From NCBI GenBank assembly GCA_020201035.1, contig JAIVHO010000031.1:62001-126000 (forward strand): a stretch of DNA of 64,000 nt, given 5' to 3'. The stretch comes from Bacteroidales bacterium (GTDB lineage: Bacteria > Bacteroidota > Bacteroidia > Bacteroidales > VadinHA17). Below the pieces are notes generated by a model that ran no database searches, was not told the DNA's origin, and saw nothing but the letters and a program-made list of their open reading frames with translations. Positions 28,960-38,216 of this stretch are shown here, one piece after another (within the stretch, counting starts at the first letter, position 1; each line of letters opens with the position of its first letter). Made by a program: the position numbers and the translations under genes.

Positions 28960-29436
28960 ATGAGAAAAAAGGTGAAAAACCCCTATAACCAGGGAGAAAA
29001 TCCATGCTTTGGATGTTCTGACAAAAACCCGATGGGTCTGAAGCTGGAGTTTGAGGAGAGTGAAAAATTTTTGCATGCCCGATGGAATCCTGAAAAGCAT
29101 TATCAGGGATATATCAATATACTTCATGGTGGTATAATTGCGACGCTGATGGATGAAACATCTGCATGGTGCATAAATGTAAAGGCAGGAAGGGCAGGTG
29201 TTACCTCTGAAATAAGAGTTAAATATTTAAAACCAGTATTTGTAAACAGGGGCGAAATTACACTGGAGGCCGGAATAATCGAAGAAAGACCCAGCCATAT
29301 TGCCGTTCACTGCTCCCTCTTCGACTCCTCCGGGAATCTCTGCGCAGAATCTGAATCCCTCTTCTTTGTCTATCCTGATGAAATTGCCAGGAGGAAATTT
29401 AATTTTCCGGGGAAGGAGGCTTTTAGATCTGATTAA
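28960..29436 (+). CDS. PaaI/4HBT-type hotdog thioesterase
   Basis: The 158-residue single hotdog domain has the core helix motif HGGIIATLMDETSAW and a matching beta strand pattern (VTSEIRVKYLKPV). This family hydrolyses acyl- or aryl-CoA thioesters; the substrate cannot be predicted. An N-terminal extension contains NPCFGCSDKNPMGLKLEF, common in the related YiiD/PaaI-like proteins. It lies 6 nt after the J-domain gene, and its stop codon touches a REP-like repeat. Confidence 0.88.
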   Translation: MRKKVKNPYNQGENPCFGCSDKNPMGLKLEFEESEKFLHARWNPEKHYQGYINILHGGIIATLMDETSAWCINVKAGRAGVTSEIRVKYLKPVFVNRGEITLEAGIIEERPSHIAVHCSLFDSSGNLCAESESLFFVYPDEIARRKFNFPGKEAFRSD

Positions 29437-29547
29437 ATGGTATTATACCCCAGGGCAAGCCCTGGACCCTTCTTTCCGGGGCAAGCCCCGGGGAATTTAA
29501 CCACACCCTCTCGTCCGCCGAAGCGGAACGCGAAGGTGGAATTAAAT
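29435..29547. repeat. REP-like palindromic repeat, copy 2 (long form)
   Basis: It begins at the thioesterase stop codon. It holds two adjacent hairpins, CCAGGGCAAGCCCTGG and CCGGGGCAAGCCCCGG, then the same right-hand stem as copy 1 (CACCCTCTCGTCCGC CGAA GCGGAACGCGAAGGTG) with flanking AATTTAA / TTAAATT arms. It differs from copy 1 by an extra 28-base segment that includes one hairpin. Confidence 0.9.
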
Positions 29548-29600
29548 TATAACCCCGATGGTACAATTTTTGTTGCTATCTTAGATAAAAACCCGTTACC

Positions 29601-30845
29601 ATGTCTACATTCAGCATTTCTTCACTGGCAACAATTGCAATTATACTTTTACAGATCGCAGGAGGCTGTGCTAAAGATGAGGATCCGGTTTATCCTGACA
29701 CTCCGCAACCTGTTGAATTAAATCCCGTACAGCTTAAGATTGTTGAAGCGGATAACAGTTTCGCTATCGGGATTCTTAAAAAGGTAAGTGCATCAGAACA
29801 GGAGCCCGGGAATATTATGATATCTCCCTTGAGTATTTCCTATGCCCTCACAATGACAGCCAACGGGGCTTCAGGAGCAACACGGGATTCAATGCTTTCA
29901 GTGCTGCAGTTCAGCAATCTGTCTATGGAAGATATAAACAGCTCTTACATGGAACTGACTGATAAGCTAATTAACCTTGACAAAAGGGTTACGGTAAAAC
30001 TGGCAAACTCTGTATGGGTTGAGAACAGACTCAGTCCAAAAACCTCTTTTATGACGATTCTGGAGAAATATTACTCTGCGGAAGTCAGGGAGTTTTCGGT
30101 GACTGATCCGGGGATTGTGGCTGTAATAAACGGCTGGATTGCTGATGCAACAAACAACACAATCAACCACGTACTGGATGAAATTTCACAGGAAACAGTA
30201 ATGATGCTTATTAATGCAATCTACTTCAACGGTAAATGGAAATATAAATTTAACGCTGAGGAGACGAGCAGCATGCCCTTCTACAGGAGCAACGGAACAA
30301 CAGTGCAGGCTGACATGATGAAACAAAATTTAACAATACCTGTCGCATTCTTTGAAGATTATTCGATTGCTGAAATACCCTACGGTCAGGGTAATTTCGT
30401 AATGGATGTGATTCTGCCTGCTGCCGGAAACCATGTCACAGAGATAACAGCAAATATGGACAATGAATTCCTGAATAATGCGCTCGCAGCCATGAATCCT
30501 GCAGAGATCGATCTCTATATGCCAAGGTTTACATATGAGTTCAGAACAGAACTGAATGACATACTTGATGAGATGGGGATGGGGATAGCATTTGATCCGG
30601 AAAGCGCAGATTTTTCAAATATTTCAGATGATGATCTCTATATAGACAAAGCCATTCACCAGAGTTTTATTAAGAACAATGAGGAGGGAACTGAAGCTTC
30701 AGCAGTAACCGTTATTACAATTGGAGTAACCTCCATTGGTGAAACCAGGGTTATTAAACTTGACAGGCCGTTTATCTACTTTATAAGGGAGTCAGAAACC
30801 AATACAATCCTTTTTGCAGGTATAACCGGTAATCCGGCTTCTTAA
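29601..30845 (+). CDS. Serpin family lipoprotein (serine protease inhibitor)
   Basis: The 414-residue protein has a full serpin fold: ISPLSISYALTMTANGASGATRDSML near the start, NAIYFNGKWKYKF in strand 3A and DRPFIYFIRESETNTILFAG at the end. The reactive loop hinge reads EEGTEASAVT, close to the inhibitory consensus EEGTEAAAAT, so it should be able to insert and trap proteases. By alignment the scissile bond falls near T-S in VTSIGET. The N-terminus ends in AGGCAKDED, a lipoprotein signal, placing it on the outside of the cytoplasmic membrane or on the outer membrane. Confidence 0.93.
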   Translation: MSTFSISSLATIAIILLQIAGGCAKDEDPVYPDTPQPVELNPVQLKIVEADNSFAIGILKKVSASEQEPGNIMISPLSISYALTMTANGASGATRDSMLSVLQFSNLSMEDINSSYMELTDKLINLDKRVTVKLANSVWVENRLSPKTSFMTILEKYYSAEVREFSVTDPGIVAVINGWIADATNNTINHVLDEISQETVMMLINAIYFNGKWKYKFNAEETSSMPFYRSNGTTVQADMMKQNLTIPVAFFEDYSIAEIPYGQGNFVMDVILPAAGNHVTEITANMDNEFLNNALAAMNPAEIDLYMPRFTYEFRTELNDILDEMGMGIAFDPESADFSNISDDDLYIDKAIHQSFIKNNEEGTEASAVTVITIGVTSIGETRVIKLDRPFIYFIRESETNTILFAGITGNPAS

Positions 30846-31009
30846 ATGTACTGAAACATTATCCTGCCAGCACAAACGGGATCAGTAATCCGGAATCAGA
30901 AAAGCGAAAAAGCAGAAAGTGATACAAAAAGCGAAAGAGAAGCAAGACAAAGATTCCGGAAATAAGATGCAACTACACGTTCGCTGCACCAACTGTAAGT
31001 ATTAAAAGG

Positions 31010-31381
31010 CTATATAACAATAAAGTTAAACGGGACATCAAGTACAGAGCTTAGATACTCTCCCCTCTCAAGTATATCTTCATCACCCTCCTCGTAAAAC
31101 CAGTTAACATAAACCTTTCTGTTTTTGAGTGCCACCATCCTGAAACGCTGCAGGAGTTGAACAATATATTTGGCACTGGCACTGTTAAAGTACTCCAGTT
31201 GTATATCAATATAGGTATTATCAGGAGGGTCAAGAACATAATTTTCCACCCATTCAAATGCCGGCTTGTAAAAATCTGCAACATTCTCATGGATAGACCG
31301 TCCCTTGATCTTCATATTCCCGTCGGGACGAAGAACAATTTCCGGAGTGTTCCTGGATGGCTCTACCCTGTAATAATCCAT
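31010..31381 (-). CDS. SiaC family regulatory phosphoprotein (DUF1987)
   Basis: The 123-residue protein matches the SiaC/DUF1987 family: EIVLRPDGNMKIKGRSIHENVADFYKPAFEWVENY followed by IDIQLEYFNSASAKYIVQLLQRF. In Pseudomonas SiaC is phosphorylated by SiaB and dephosphorylated by SiaA and controls a diguanylate cyclase; NSASAK holds the likely phospho-Ser/Thr. No siaA or siaB is adjacent. It is a single gene with its own promoter, upstream of nothing obvious in the pathway. Confidence 0.85.
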   Translation of the reverse strand: MDYYRVEPSRNTPEIVLRPDGNMKIKGRSIHENVADFYKPAFEWVENYVLDPPDNTYIDIQLEYFNSASAKYIVQLLQRFRMVALKNRKVYVNWFYEEGDEDILERGEYLSSVLDVPFNFIVI

Positions 31382-31397
31382 TCCTTTAAGTTTGATG

Positions 31398-31405
31398 CAA
31401 AATTA
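31398..31405 (-). promoter_or_regulatory. Probable promoter of the SiaC-family gene (-7 box)
   Basis: TAATTTTG on the minus strand matches TAnnTTTG, 17 nt before the ATG, implying a very short leader. Confidence 0.45.
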
Positions 31406-31485
31406 AAAAAAAACTGCTTTACTGTCACACTATAATTATCAATCCAACATTAATGGAGCCTGTAAAAACCCGTAATTCCGGCTCC

Positions 31486-32505
31486 CTAAAGGTTATACCT
31501 TGCCAGCGGAGTAATATCGTGGTCTGAAAAATCAGCACTGAGGTATTTATAATAACCGGTAATGGCAATCATTGCAGCATTATCAGTAGTATAGCGCATC
31601 GCCGGAAGGAAAATGTTCCATTTACGTTTTTCTGCCTCCCGGGTAACAGCCTTCCTAAGACCTGAATTTGCAGCAACTCCTCCTGCTATACCGATCTCCA
31701 GAATTCCTGTTGAATCAGCCGCCTTAATAAGCTTATTCATTAAAATCTCAACAATAGTCCGCTGAAGGGATGCTGCAAGGTGATTCAGGTTATTTTTTAC
31801 AAAGTCAGGATCCTCTTTCAACCTATCCCTTAAAAAGTAGAGAAAACTTGTTTTAAGTCCGCTGAAACTATAGTCCAGATCCTTGATTACCGGCTTTGAA
31901 AAACTGAATTTTGCTGAATCACCCTCCGCTGCCAGCCTGTCGATAACAGGTCCGCCCGGGTAGCCAAGTCCCATCACCTTGGCACATTTATCAAAAGCCT
32001 CACCGGCAGCATCATCAATTGTGGATCCAATCTGCTCAATGCTCCTGTGATCTCTGATAATAAGTATCTGAGTATGTCCGCCCGAAACGAGCAGACAGAG
32101 AAAAGGAAACCGTGGAAGGCGGTTTTCTGCTCCGTGCTCACTTATCCAGTGAGCCATTACATGAGCATGCAGATGGTTAACCTCAATAAGAGGTAATTTT
32201 CTGGCTACTGCAAATCCCTTGGCGAAAGAGGCCCCTACAAGCAGGGATCCAAGAAGTCCGGGACCACGTGTGAACGCTACTGCATCAATCTCATCAGATT
32301 TTACACCTGCCTGCTTTATTGCTGTGTCCACAACCGGCACAATATTTGCCTGGTGAGCTCTTGATGCCAGCTCCGGGACAACGCCTCCATACTGACGGTG
32401 AACATCCTGATTCGCGATTAGGTTAGACAGCAGAAAGCCATCTCTGACTACCGCAGCCGAAGTATCGTCACATGATGATTCTATCGCTAGAATGGTAACT
32501 GACAT
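31486..32505 (-). CDS. tsaD: tRNA N6-adenosine threonylcarbamoyltransferase TsaD
   Basis: TsaD transfers the threonylcarbamoyl group to A37 of ANN-decoding tRNAs, working with TsaB and TsaE. The 339-residue protein shows AIESSCDDTSAAVV at the start, the metal site HLHAHVMAHW, the phosphate loop LLVSGGHTQIL, and AGGVAANSGLR and TDNAAMIA near the end. Length is standard. It diverges from tamB, an arrangement common in Bacteroidota; a TAATTTTG -7 box candidate (minus, 32571-32578) overlaps the tamB start. Confidence 0.97.
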   Translation of the reverse strand: MSVTILAIESSCDDTSAAVVRDGFLLSNLIANQDVHRQYGGVVPELASRAHQANIVPVVDTAIKQAGVKSDEIDAVAFTRGPGLLGSLLVGASFAKGFAVARKLPLIEVNHLHAHVMAHWISEHGAENRLPRFPFLCLLVSGGHTQILIIRDHRSIEQIGSTIDDAAGEAFDKCAKVMGLGYPGGPVIDRLAAEGDSAKFSFSKPVIKDLDYSFSGLKTSFLYFLRDRLKEDPDFVKNNLNHLAASLQRTIVEILMNKLIKAADSTGILEIGIAGGVAANSGLRKAVTREAEKRKWNIFLPAMRYTTDNAAMIAITGYYKYLSADFSDHDITPLARYNL

Positions 32506-32531
32506 TTATACTTTTATTAGTTTTTATTCCC

Positions 32532-32539
32532 TATTTTTG
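32532..32539 (+). promoter_or_regulatory. Probable tamB promoter (-7 box); decides the tamB start
   Basis: TATTTTTG matches TAnnTTTG; transcription would begin near 32546, inside the first codons of the track ORF. This favours ATG 32566. Confidence 0.5.
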
Positions 32540-32565
32540 GAATGCCGTTTGAATACCCCTTATTA

Positions 32566-35500
32566 ATGGGCAAAATTAAGAAAATATCAAGATTTACTAT
32601 CAGATTTCTGATTATCCTTTCGGTAATCCTTGTTGCTCTGTTTCTTTTGCTGAGATCTCCTGCCATACAGACACCTCTGGCCAAATACATTGCAACAAAG
32701 ATAAATGAGAGAACAGGCAGTGAAATATCGTTCGACGATATTAAAATCACATTCTTCAACAGGATAAATGTTCAAAACGTTTTGATTTTTGACCTGTCAG
32801 GAGACACACTGCTATACAGCTCAGAAATTACCGTAGGTTTACGGGGAATATCAAACCGGGACAGAAGTCTGAGACTGGGCCGCATTATTGCTGATAACCC
32901 TGTAATAGGGCTTCGGACCGACTCCGCCGGAAACCTTAATGCCATGCATTATTTATCTATGCTTGCGCCTGAGGATACGTCAAAAAGCAAGATTTTCCTG
33001 TCTGTTAACCAGATAAAATTAACTAACGGCCGGATAAGTTTCATTGGAAATGAGACAGCAAAAGCACCGTTTGACAGTTTAATGATTGAAGGCATCTACC
33101 TTACTGCCGATGATTTAAGAAAGAGAAGAGATAAAATTGACCTGAACATAACCGATCTCTCATTCCGCAGCAACAGGCTGCCCGACATGCTTTCCCTTTC
33201 AGCGGGAATTTCAATATCTGAGAATCATATCTACCTGGTTAATCCGCTTATAAGAACCTCTGCTTCTTATGTCAGTTCGGAACTTCTGGGAGTATATTTT
33301 CCCCGTATGGATTCTACCTTCAGTTTTTTTACTGATGCCGATTTCACTCTTAATATTGAAAATTCCTGGATTGGTCTGGCTGACCTTAAGCTTTTTGTTA
33401 ATCTTCCTGAAGACCAAAACCATAATATTTACATTTCAGGAGATATCAATGGCCCGGTAAGTGAACTAAGGGGAAAAGGGATTGATATCAGATACCTGGA
33501 CACCACAAGGATACTTTTTGATTTCAATATATCAGGACTTCCGGATATCAAAAACACCTATATCTTTACCGATATCGAAGAGTTGGTAACAACAACCACC
33601 GAGCTGGAGAAATTACCCCTGACAGGTGACAAACCCATCGACGTACCTCAACAGCTGATGGAAGCAGGGATGATATCCTTCGAAGGAAATTTCAACGGAT
33701 TCATTACTGATTTCGTAACCTACGGTACATTCCGAACCGGGATAGGCAATATCTATACGGACCTGTTGCTTGAGCCGGACAAAATGCAAAAGTTTGTCTT
33801 CAGCGGTTCCGTGAGGTCGGAAGGCCTTGATATCGGAATGATAACGGGTCGACCTGACCTGCTGGGCAGGCTAACTATGTCAGCTATTATTAAGGGCTCT
33901 TTAGAATCGTTCAGCCATTTCGCCGGAGAGATTGAAGGAACCATTGATTCCATTGAATTCAATGACTTTCTCTACAGGGATATTGACATTAATGGAAGCT
34001 TTACCGAAAACATATGGGATGGATCGGTGATTACCGAATCTGATGATCTTGCCATGGATCTTCTGGGAAGATTCAATTTTAGTGGGGAAACCCCGGAAGT
34101 GGATTTTTCGCTGAATCTTAAACATGCAGATCTGCACAAACTTAACCTGGATCCTGATTCAGAAAGCTCTGACCTTTCAGTACTTATGACAGCAACATTT
34201 TCAGGCGATAATATTGATAATCTGGAAGGCGACATAAGAGTACTCAATTCAAGTCTGAAAAGAAACGGAAAGAGGTTCGACCTTTATGATGCCAGCATAG
34301 TTGCAGGAGAGGATAATGATATATACAGAATAAAGTTCAGATCTGATTTTGCAAATGCTGATATTGCGGGAAAATATAATTTAAGGTCGGTTGCTGATGA
34401 TATGAAGGGAGTGATGGCCCGACTGGCTCCTACCCTCTTTGAAAGTGAAGAGGACCTGAAGGAAGTCGGCAGCAATGACTTCACTTATGCCATTACATTC
34501 AGGGAGAGTGACCAGATAAACAGTTTCTTTGAAACAGGCATCAGAATTGCACCGGAAACCGTTATTAGCGGAAGAATTCATCCCGATTCCCTTATCACCC
34601 TCCATGCAGCAGGAGACTATTTTGTCGTGGCAGGGAATACTCTTGCAGATTTTAATATGAACGGGGTCATTAATGGATCTGAGATGGTTTCAGAGGTTAA
34701 AAGCAGTAATCTTAACCTTCTTAACAGGATTGACCTCAATAATATTGAATTCAAAGTAAGCAGTGAACCAGACAAATTCACCCTATCCGCAAACTGGGAT
34801 AATCCCGGTAATATCAGGAATACCGGAAATATAACGGCAACGGGGAATATTGAAGCAACAAAATCTGATGAAAACCTGCTTAACCTCAGCTTTTCTGAAT
34901 CCACTGTTATTATCCGTGATCAGGAGTGGATAATTCATCCCTCGGTTATACAGACTTCACCAAAATCAGTTACTGTTGATAACTTCCTCGTAAGTCATGG
35001 CAATGATTATTTCAATATCAACGGAAGAACTTCTCCAGAAGGAAATGATACACTTGCAATATCATTCCAAAACCTAAACCTGGATATCCTTAACAGCATA
35101 TCAAAAAAGAACCCTGATGATGACACTATAAAAGAGTTCACTATTGAAGGGGTCATTAACGGCAATATACTAGTAAGGGATATTTTCACCACTCTTCTGT
35201 TTGAAAGTGATATCCTGATAGATAACTTCAAAACAAATGATCATATCCACGGAGATGTGACTCTCCTCAGCAAATGGGACACGCTGAAAAAGTCAGCAGA
35301 AATCTCAATGTTCAATAATCTTGATGGCGATGAGACATTCAGAATAGACGGCAACTATATTCCGGATAACAGTGCCCTTAATCTCTCAGTAGGAGTTGAT
35401 CGCTTCCCGCTTGACATTCTCAATCTCGTACTGCATTCCTTTGCCTCGGATGTATCAGGTTACGGAACAGGTAACGTCACCGTCTCAGGATCACCCAAAA

Positions 35501-36966
35501 ACCTGATGGTAACTGGCTCCGTGTTTGCGTCTGATGCTTCAATTACAATTGATTACCTGCAGAGTGAATTCATTTTTTCTGACACAATTTTTCTGGAGCC
35601 GGCAGGATTGGTATTCAGGGATATTACCGTAAGAGACAACCGGGATAATACTGCCCTGCTTAACGGGATCGTTACACACACAGGATTCCAGGACTTTGGA
35701 ATTAATCTCAGAATCAATGCTGAGAATATTCTGGCTCTTGATACCCGACAAGCTGACAACTCACTCTTCTACGGAACAGCCTTTGCCTCTGGTGTTATAT
35801 CAATCACCGGACCTGCAAATAGTCTCCGGTTTGATATTTCGGCCCGTACGGGAAGGAACACCCGGTTGTTCATACCTCTTAATGCTGATGCAGGTTCTGG
35901 CGACTACTCATTCTTCACTTTTCAGTCATCTGATACTGTTAAAAGCGATAAAAAGGAGATTTCAGTGTCTTTAATTCCTGAAGAAGTCAAGGGATCCATT
36001 GAACTGAATTTTGACCTCACAGTAACACCGGATGCAGAGGTTCAACTGGTCTTTGATTCAAGTGTGGGTGATATTATGAGGGGCAGAGGTACGGGAAATC
36101 TGAACATGTCACTGAGCAGAGCAGGAGAGTTTTCTATTTACGGCGACTATGTTATTTCGGAAGGCGATTATCTCTTTACGCTGGGTAACATATTCAACAA
36201 GAGATTTATTGTTGAAGAGGGAGGAGTCATATCATGGAATGGGGATATCAGTGATGCCGAGCTTAGTATTAATGCTATTTACAAACTACGGACATCCCTT
36301 TATGAACTGCTGCAGGACGAAGCCTTCAGGCAAAGAATCCCTGTTGATTGCCATCTTAATATGTCAGGAAAGCTGATAAATCCGGTTATAGGATTTGACA
36401 TCCAGCTCCCGACTGCTGATGAACAGACCCGAACCTATCTCCGGAATGCCATAAACAGTGATGAAGAGATGAGCAGGCAATTCCTCTACCTCATGGTAAT
36501 GAATAGCTTTTACCCGTCTACGGGGTACGCATCATCTATCAATACCCAAAGCGCGGGAGCGTCAGCTATGGGGGTAACCACAACTGAGATGTTATCAAAT
36601 CAACTGAGCAACTGGCTATCCCAGATTTCAAGTGATTTTGACATCGGGTTTAACTACAGGCCGGGCAATGAAATCAGCAGCCAGGAGGTGGAGGTTGCTC
36701 TCTCAACCCAATTGCTCAATGACAGGGTAATTATCAACGGCAACTTCGATGTTGGAGGTGAAGAGACAACATCCAGTACCAATAATATCACCGGGGATTT
36801 TGATATCGAGGTTAAGCTCACCGAGAAACTAAGATTTAAGGTCTTCAACAGATCCAATGATAATATTCTGTATGAAACAGCTCCCTATACACAGGGTTTC
36901 GGCCTGTTTTTCCGTCACAATTTTAACAGGTTCTCAGACTTTTTCAGAACCGGTCTGGAACTATGA
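32566..36966 (+). CDS. tamB: Translocation/assembly module TamB-like protein
   Basis: The protein of about 1466 residues has one N-terminal transmembrane helix (FTIRFLIILSVILVALFLLL) followed by an AsmA-like start (IATKINERTGSEISFDDIKI), a very long beta-rich middle of repeated groove strands, and the C-terminal TamB/DUF490 domain (about 1050-1466, including YGDYVISEGDYLFTLGNIFNKRF). TamB proteins bridge the periplasm and move phospholipids or help outer-membrane proteins. I chose the ATG at 32566 (MGKIKKISRF) rather than 32542, since the promoter lies at 32532. No tamA is adjacent. Confidence 0.92.
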   Translation: MGKIKKISRFTIRFLIILSVILVALFLLLRSPAIQTPLAKYIATKINERTGSEISFDDIKITFFNRINVQNVLIFDLSGDTLLYSSEITVGLRGISNRDRSLRLGRIIADNPVIGLRTDSAGNLNAMHYLSMLAPEDTSKSKIFLSVNQIKLTNGRISFIGNETAKAPFDSLMIEGIYLTADDLRKRRDKIDLNITDLSFRSNRLPDMLSLSAGISISENHIYLVNPLIRTSASYVSSELLGVYFPRMDSTFSFFTDADFTLNIENSWIGLADLKLFVNLPEDQNHNIYISGDINGPVSELRGKGIDIRYLDTTRILFDFNISGLPDIKNTYIFTDIEELVTTTTELEKLPLTGDKPIDVPQQLMEAGMISFEGNFNGFITDFVTYGTFRTGIGNIYTDLLLEPDKMQKFVFSGSVRSEGLDIGMITGRPDLLGRLTMSAIIKGSLESFSHFAGEIEGTIDSIEFNDFLYRDIDINGSFTENIWDGSVITESDDLAMDLLGRFNFSGETPEVDFSLNLKHADLHKLNLDPDSESSDLSVLMTATFSGDNIDNLEGDIRVLNSSLKRNGKRFDLYDASIVAGEDNDIYRIKFRSDFANADIAGKYNLRSVADDMKGVMARLAPTLFESEEDLKEVGSNDFTYAITFRESDQINSFFETGIRIAPETVISGRIHPDSLITLHAAGDYFVVAGNTLADFNMNGVINGSEMVSEVKSSNLNLLNRIDLNNIEFKVSSEPDKFTLSANWDNPGNIRNTGNITATGNIEATKSDENLLNLSFSESTVIIRDQEWIIHPSVIQTSPKSVTVDNFLVSHGNDYFNINGRTSPEGNDTLAISFQNLNLDILNSISKKNPDDDTIKEFTIEGVINGNILVRDIFTTLLFESDILIDNFKTNDHIHGDVTLLSKWDTLKKSAEISMFNNLDGDETFRIDGNYIPDNSALNLSVGVDRFPLDILNLVLHSFASDVSGYGTGNVTVSGSPKNLMVTGSVFASDASITIDYLQSEFIFSDTIFLEPAGLVFRDITVRDNRDNTALLNGIVTHTGFQDFGINLRINAENILALDTRQADNSLFYGTAFASGVISITGPANSLRFDISARTGRNTRLFIPLNADAGSGDYSFFTFQSSDTVKSDKKEISVSLIPEEVKGSIELNFDLTVTPDAEVQLVFDSSVGDIMRGRGTGNLNMSLSRAGEFSIYGDYVISEGDYLFTLGNIFNKRFIVEEGGVISWNGDISDAELSINAIYKLRTSLYELLQDEAFRQRIPVDCHLNMSGKLINPVIGFDIQLPTADEQTRTYLRNAINSDEEMSRQFLYLMVMNSFYPSTGYASSINTQSAGASAMGVTTTEMLSNQLSNWLSQISSDFDIGFNYRPGNEISSQEVEVALSTQLLNDRVIINGNFDVGGEETTSSTNNITGDFDIEVKLTEKLRFKVFNRSNDNILYETAPYTQGFGLFFRHNFNRFSDFFRTGLEL

Positions 36967-37071
36967 AGCTCGAGGAGGAGCCTAAATAAAAATTAAACGG
37001 CATATAATAGAAAAGGTTATATTCCGTTTTTTTTATAACTTCGGGCCAGTCAAATAATTGATTATTAGAGA

Positions 37072-37092
37072 CTCTATCAGGAATTGATAGAG
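37072..37092. other. Hairpin upstream of the exbB-like gene
   Basis: CTCTATC and GATAGAG pair perfectly over a 7-base loop, 39 nt before the exbB start. It could be in the leader or an operator. A weak -7 box, TAACTTCG, lies at 37036-37043. Confidence 0.4.
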
Positions 37093-37130
37093 GTTTGACA
37101 GATCTGAAATACTAATATGTTAAATTACTT

Positions 37131-37817
37131 ATGATGAAGCTTTTAATGATGACCATGCAGGAGACAGACCTGCTTCTGGAAGAACCCGGTGAGATCACCC
37201 TTTCATTTGGAGAACTGGTGCTTAAGGGTGGCTGGGTAATGGTTCCAATTATCTTACTTTCAATTATTGCCATTTATATATTTTTTGAACGGTTTTATGT
37301 TATAGCCAAAGCAGGCCGGGAGGATATGAATTTTATGAACAGGATAAAGGACTATATCTATGACAGCAAGATTGATGCTGCAATATCACTCTGTCGCTCG
37401 AGTATCAGTCCGGCCGCACGAATGGTTGAGAAGGGTATCAGTAGAATAGGCCGGCCCCAGAATGATGTAAACACGGCAATTGAAAACGTAGGTAAGCTGG
37501 AAGTCTATAAGCTTGAAAGAGGCCTCCCCACCCTTGCCACCATAGCAGGAGCAGCTCCCATGATCGGTTTCCTTGGTACGGTTATTGGTATGATTAAGGC
37601 ATTCTATGATATGTCAAATGCAGGCAACAACATTGATGTATCACTGCTGAGCAACGGTATATATACTGCCATGGTAACAACCGTGGCCGGACTTATAGTT
37701 GGAATTCTGGCATATTTTGCGTATAATATACTTGTTGCAAAGGTTGAGAAGGTGATTTTCAGACTTGAAGCAACCGCGACAGAGTTTATGGATATTCTTA
37801 ACGAACCGGCAAAATAG
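37131..37817 (+). CDS. exbB: MotA/TolQ/ExbB proton channel family protein
   Basis: The 228-residue inner-membrane protein has three transmembrane segments: GGWVMVPIILLSIIAIYIFF, then TLATIAGAAPMIGFLGTVIGMI and VTTVAGLIVGILAYFAYNIL. The GAAPMIGFLGTVIGMIKAF motif is diagnostic. It forms the proton channel that powers TonB or TolA. exbD and tonB follow directly (6 nt, then an overlap), so this is a complete ExbB-ExbD-TonB set. Confidence 0.93.
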   Translation: MMKLLMMTMQETDLLLEEPGEITLSFGELVLKGGWVMVPIILLSIIAIYIFFERFYVIAKAGREDMNFMNRIKDYIYDSKIDAAISLCRSSISPAARMVEKGISRIGRPQNDVNTAIENVGKLEVYKLERGLPTLATIAGAAPMIGFLGTVIGMIKAFYDMSNAGNNIDVSLLSNGIYTAMVTTVAGLIVGILAYFAYNILVAKVEKVIFRLEATATEFMDILNEPAK

Positions 37818-37823
37818 TATAAA

Positions 37824-38216
37824 ATGGCCATTCAATCCAGAAATAAGATTAATGTGAGCTTCAGCATGGCAGGGATGTCTGATATAGTCTTCCTGCTGCT
37901 GATATTCTTTATGATCACAAGTACCCTGATCCATCCTACCGCACTTAAGTTGCTGCTGCCCCAGGGTTCAAGCCAGACTGCTGCCAAACCACTTACAACC
38001 GTTTCAATCACACGCGATCTTAATTATTTCATTGAAGATCAGCAAATTGACTTTAATAACCTGGAGGCTGCATTAAGGGAGAAGATTGGTAATAGCGAAG
38101 AGACATATATTTCACTGCATGCAGACCGAACTGTTCCTATTGAGCATGTAGTCAAGGTAATGAATATAGCAAAGGATAACCAATACAAACTGATACTTGC
38201 CACAAATCCAAAATAG
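37824..38216 (+). CDS. exbD: ExbD/TolR family biopolymer transport protein
   Basis: The 130-residue protein has one N-terminal helix with the proton-carrying aspartate (SMAGMSDIVFLLLIFFMITS) and a periplasmic ExbD/TolR domain (ALREKIGNSEETYISLHADRTVPIEHVVKVMNIAK). It is co-transcribed with exbB, 6 nt upstream, and its last 20 bases overlap the tonB reading frame. Confidence 0.94.
   Translation: MAIQSRNKINVSFSMAGMSDIVFLLLIFFMITSTLIHPTALKLLLPQGSSQTAAKPLTTVSITRDLNYFIEDQQIDFNNLEAALREKIGNSEETYISLHADRTVPIEHVVKVMNIAKDNQYKLILATNPK

Noticed and set aside
29437-29721. 94-residue plus-strand ORF starting in the REP-like repeat
   Set aside because: It reads through palindromes and then overlaps the serpin gene in another frame; the repeat explains it, as with the ORF at 21576-21773.
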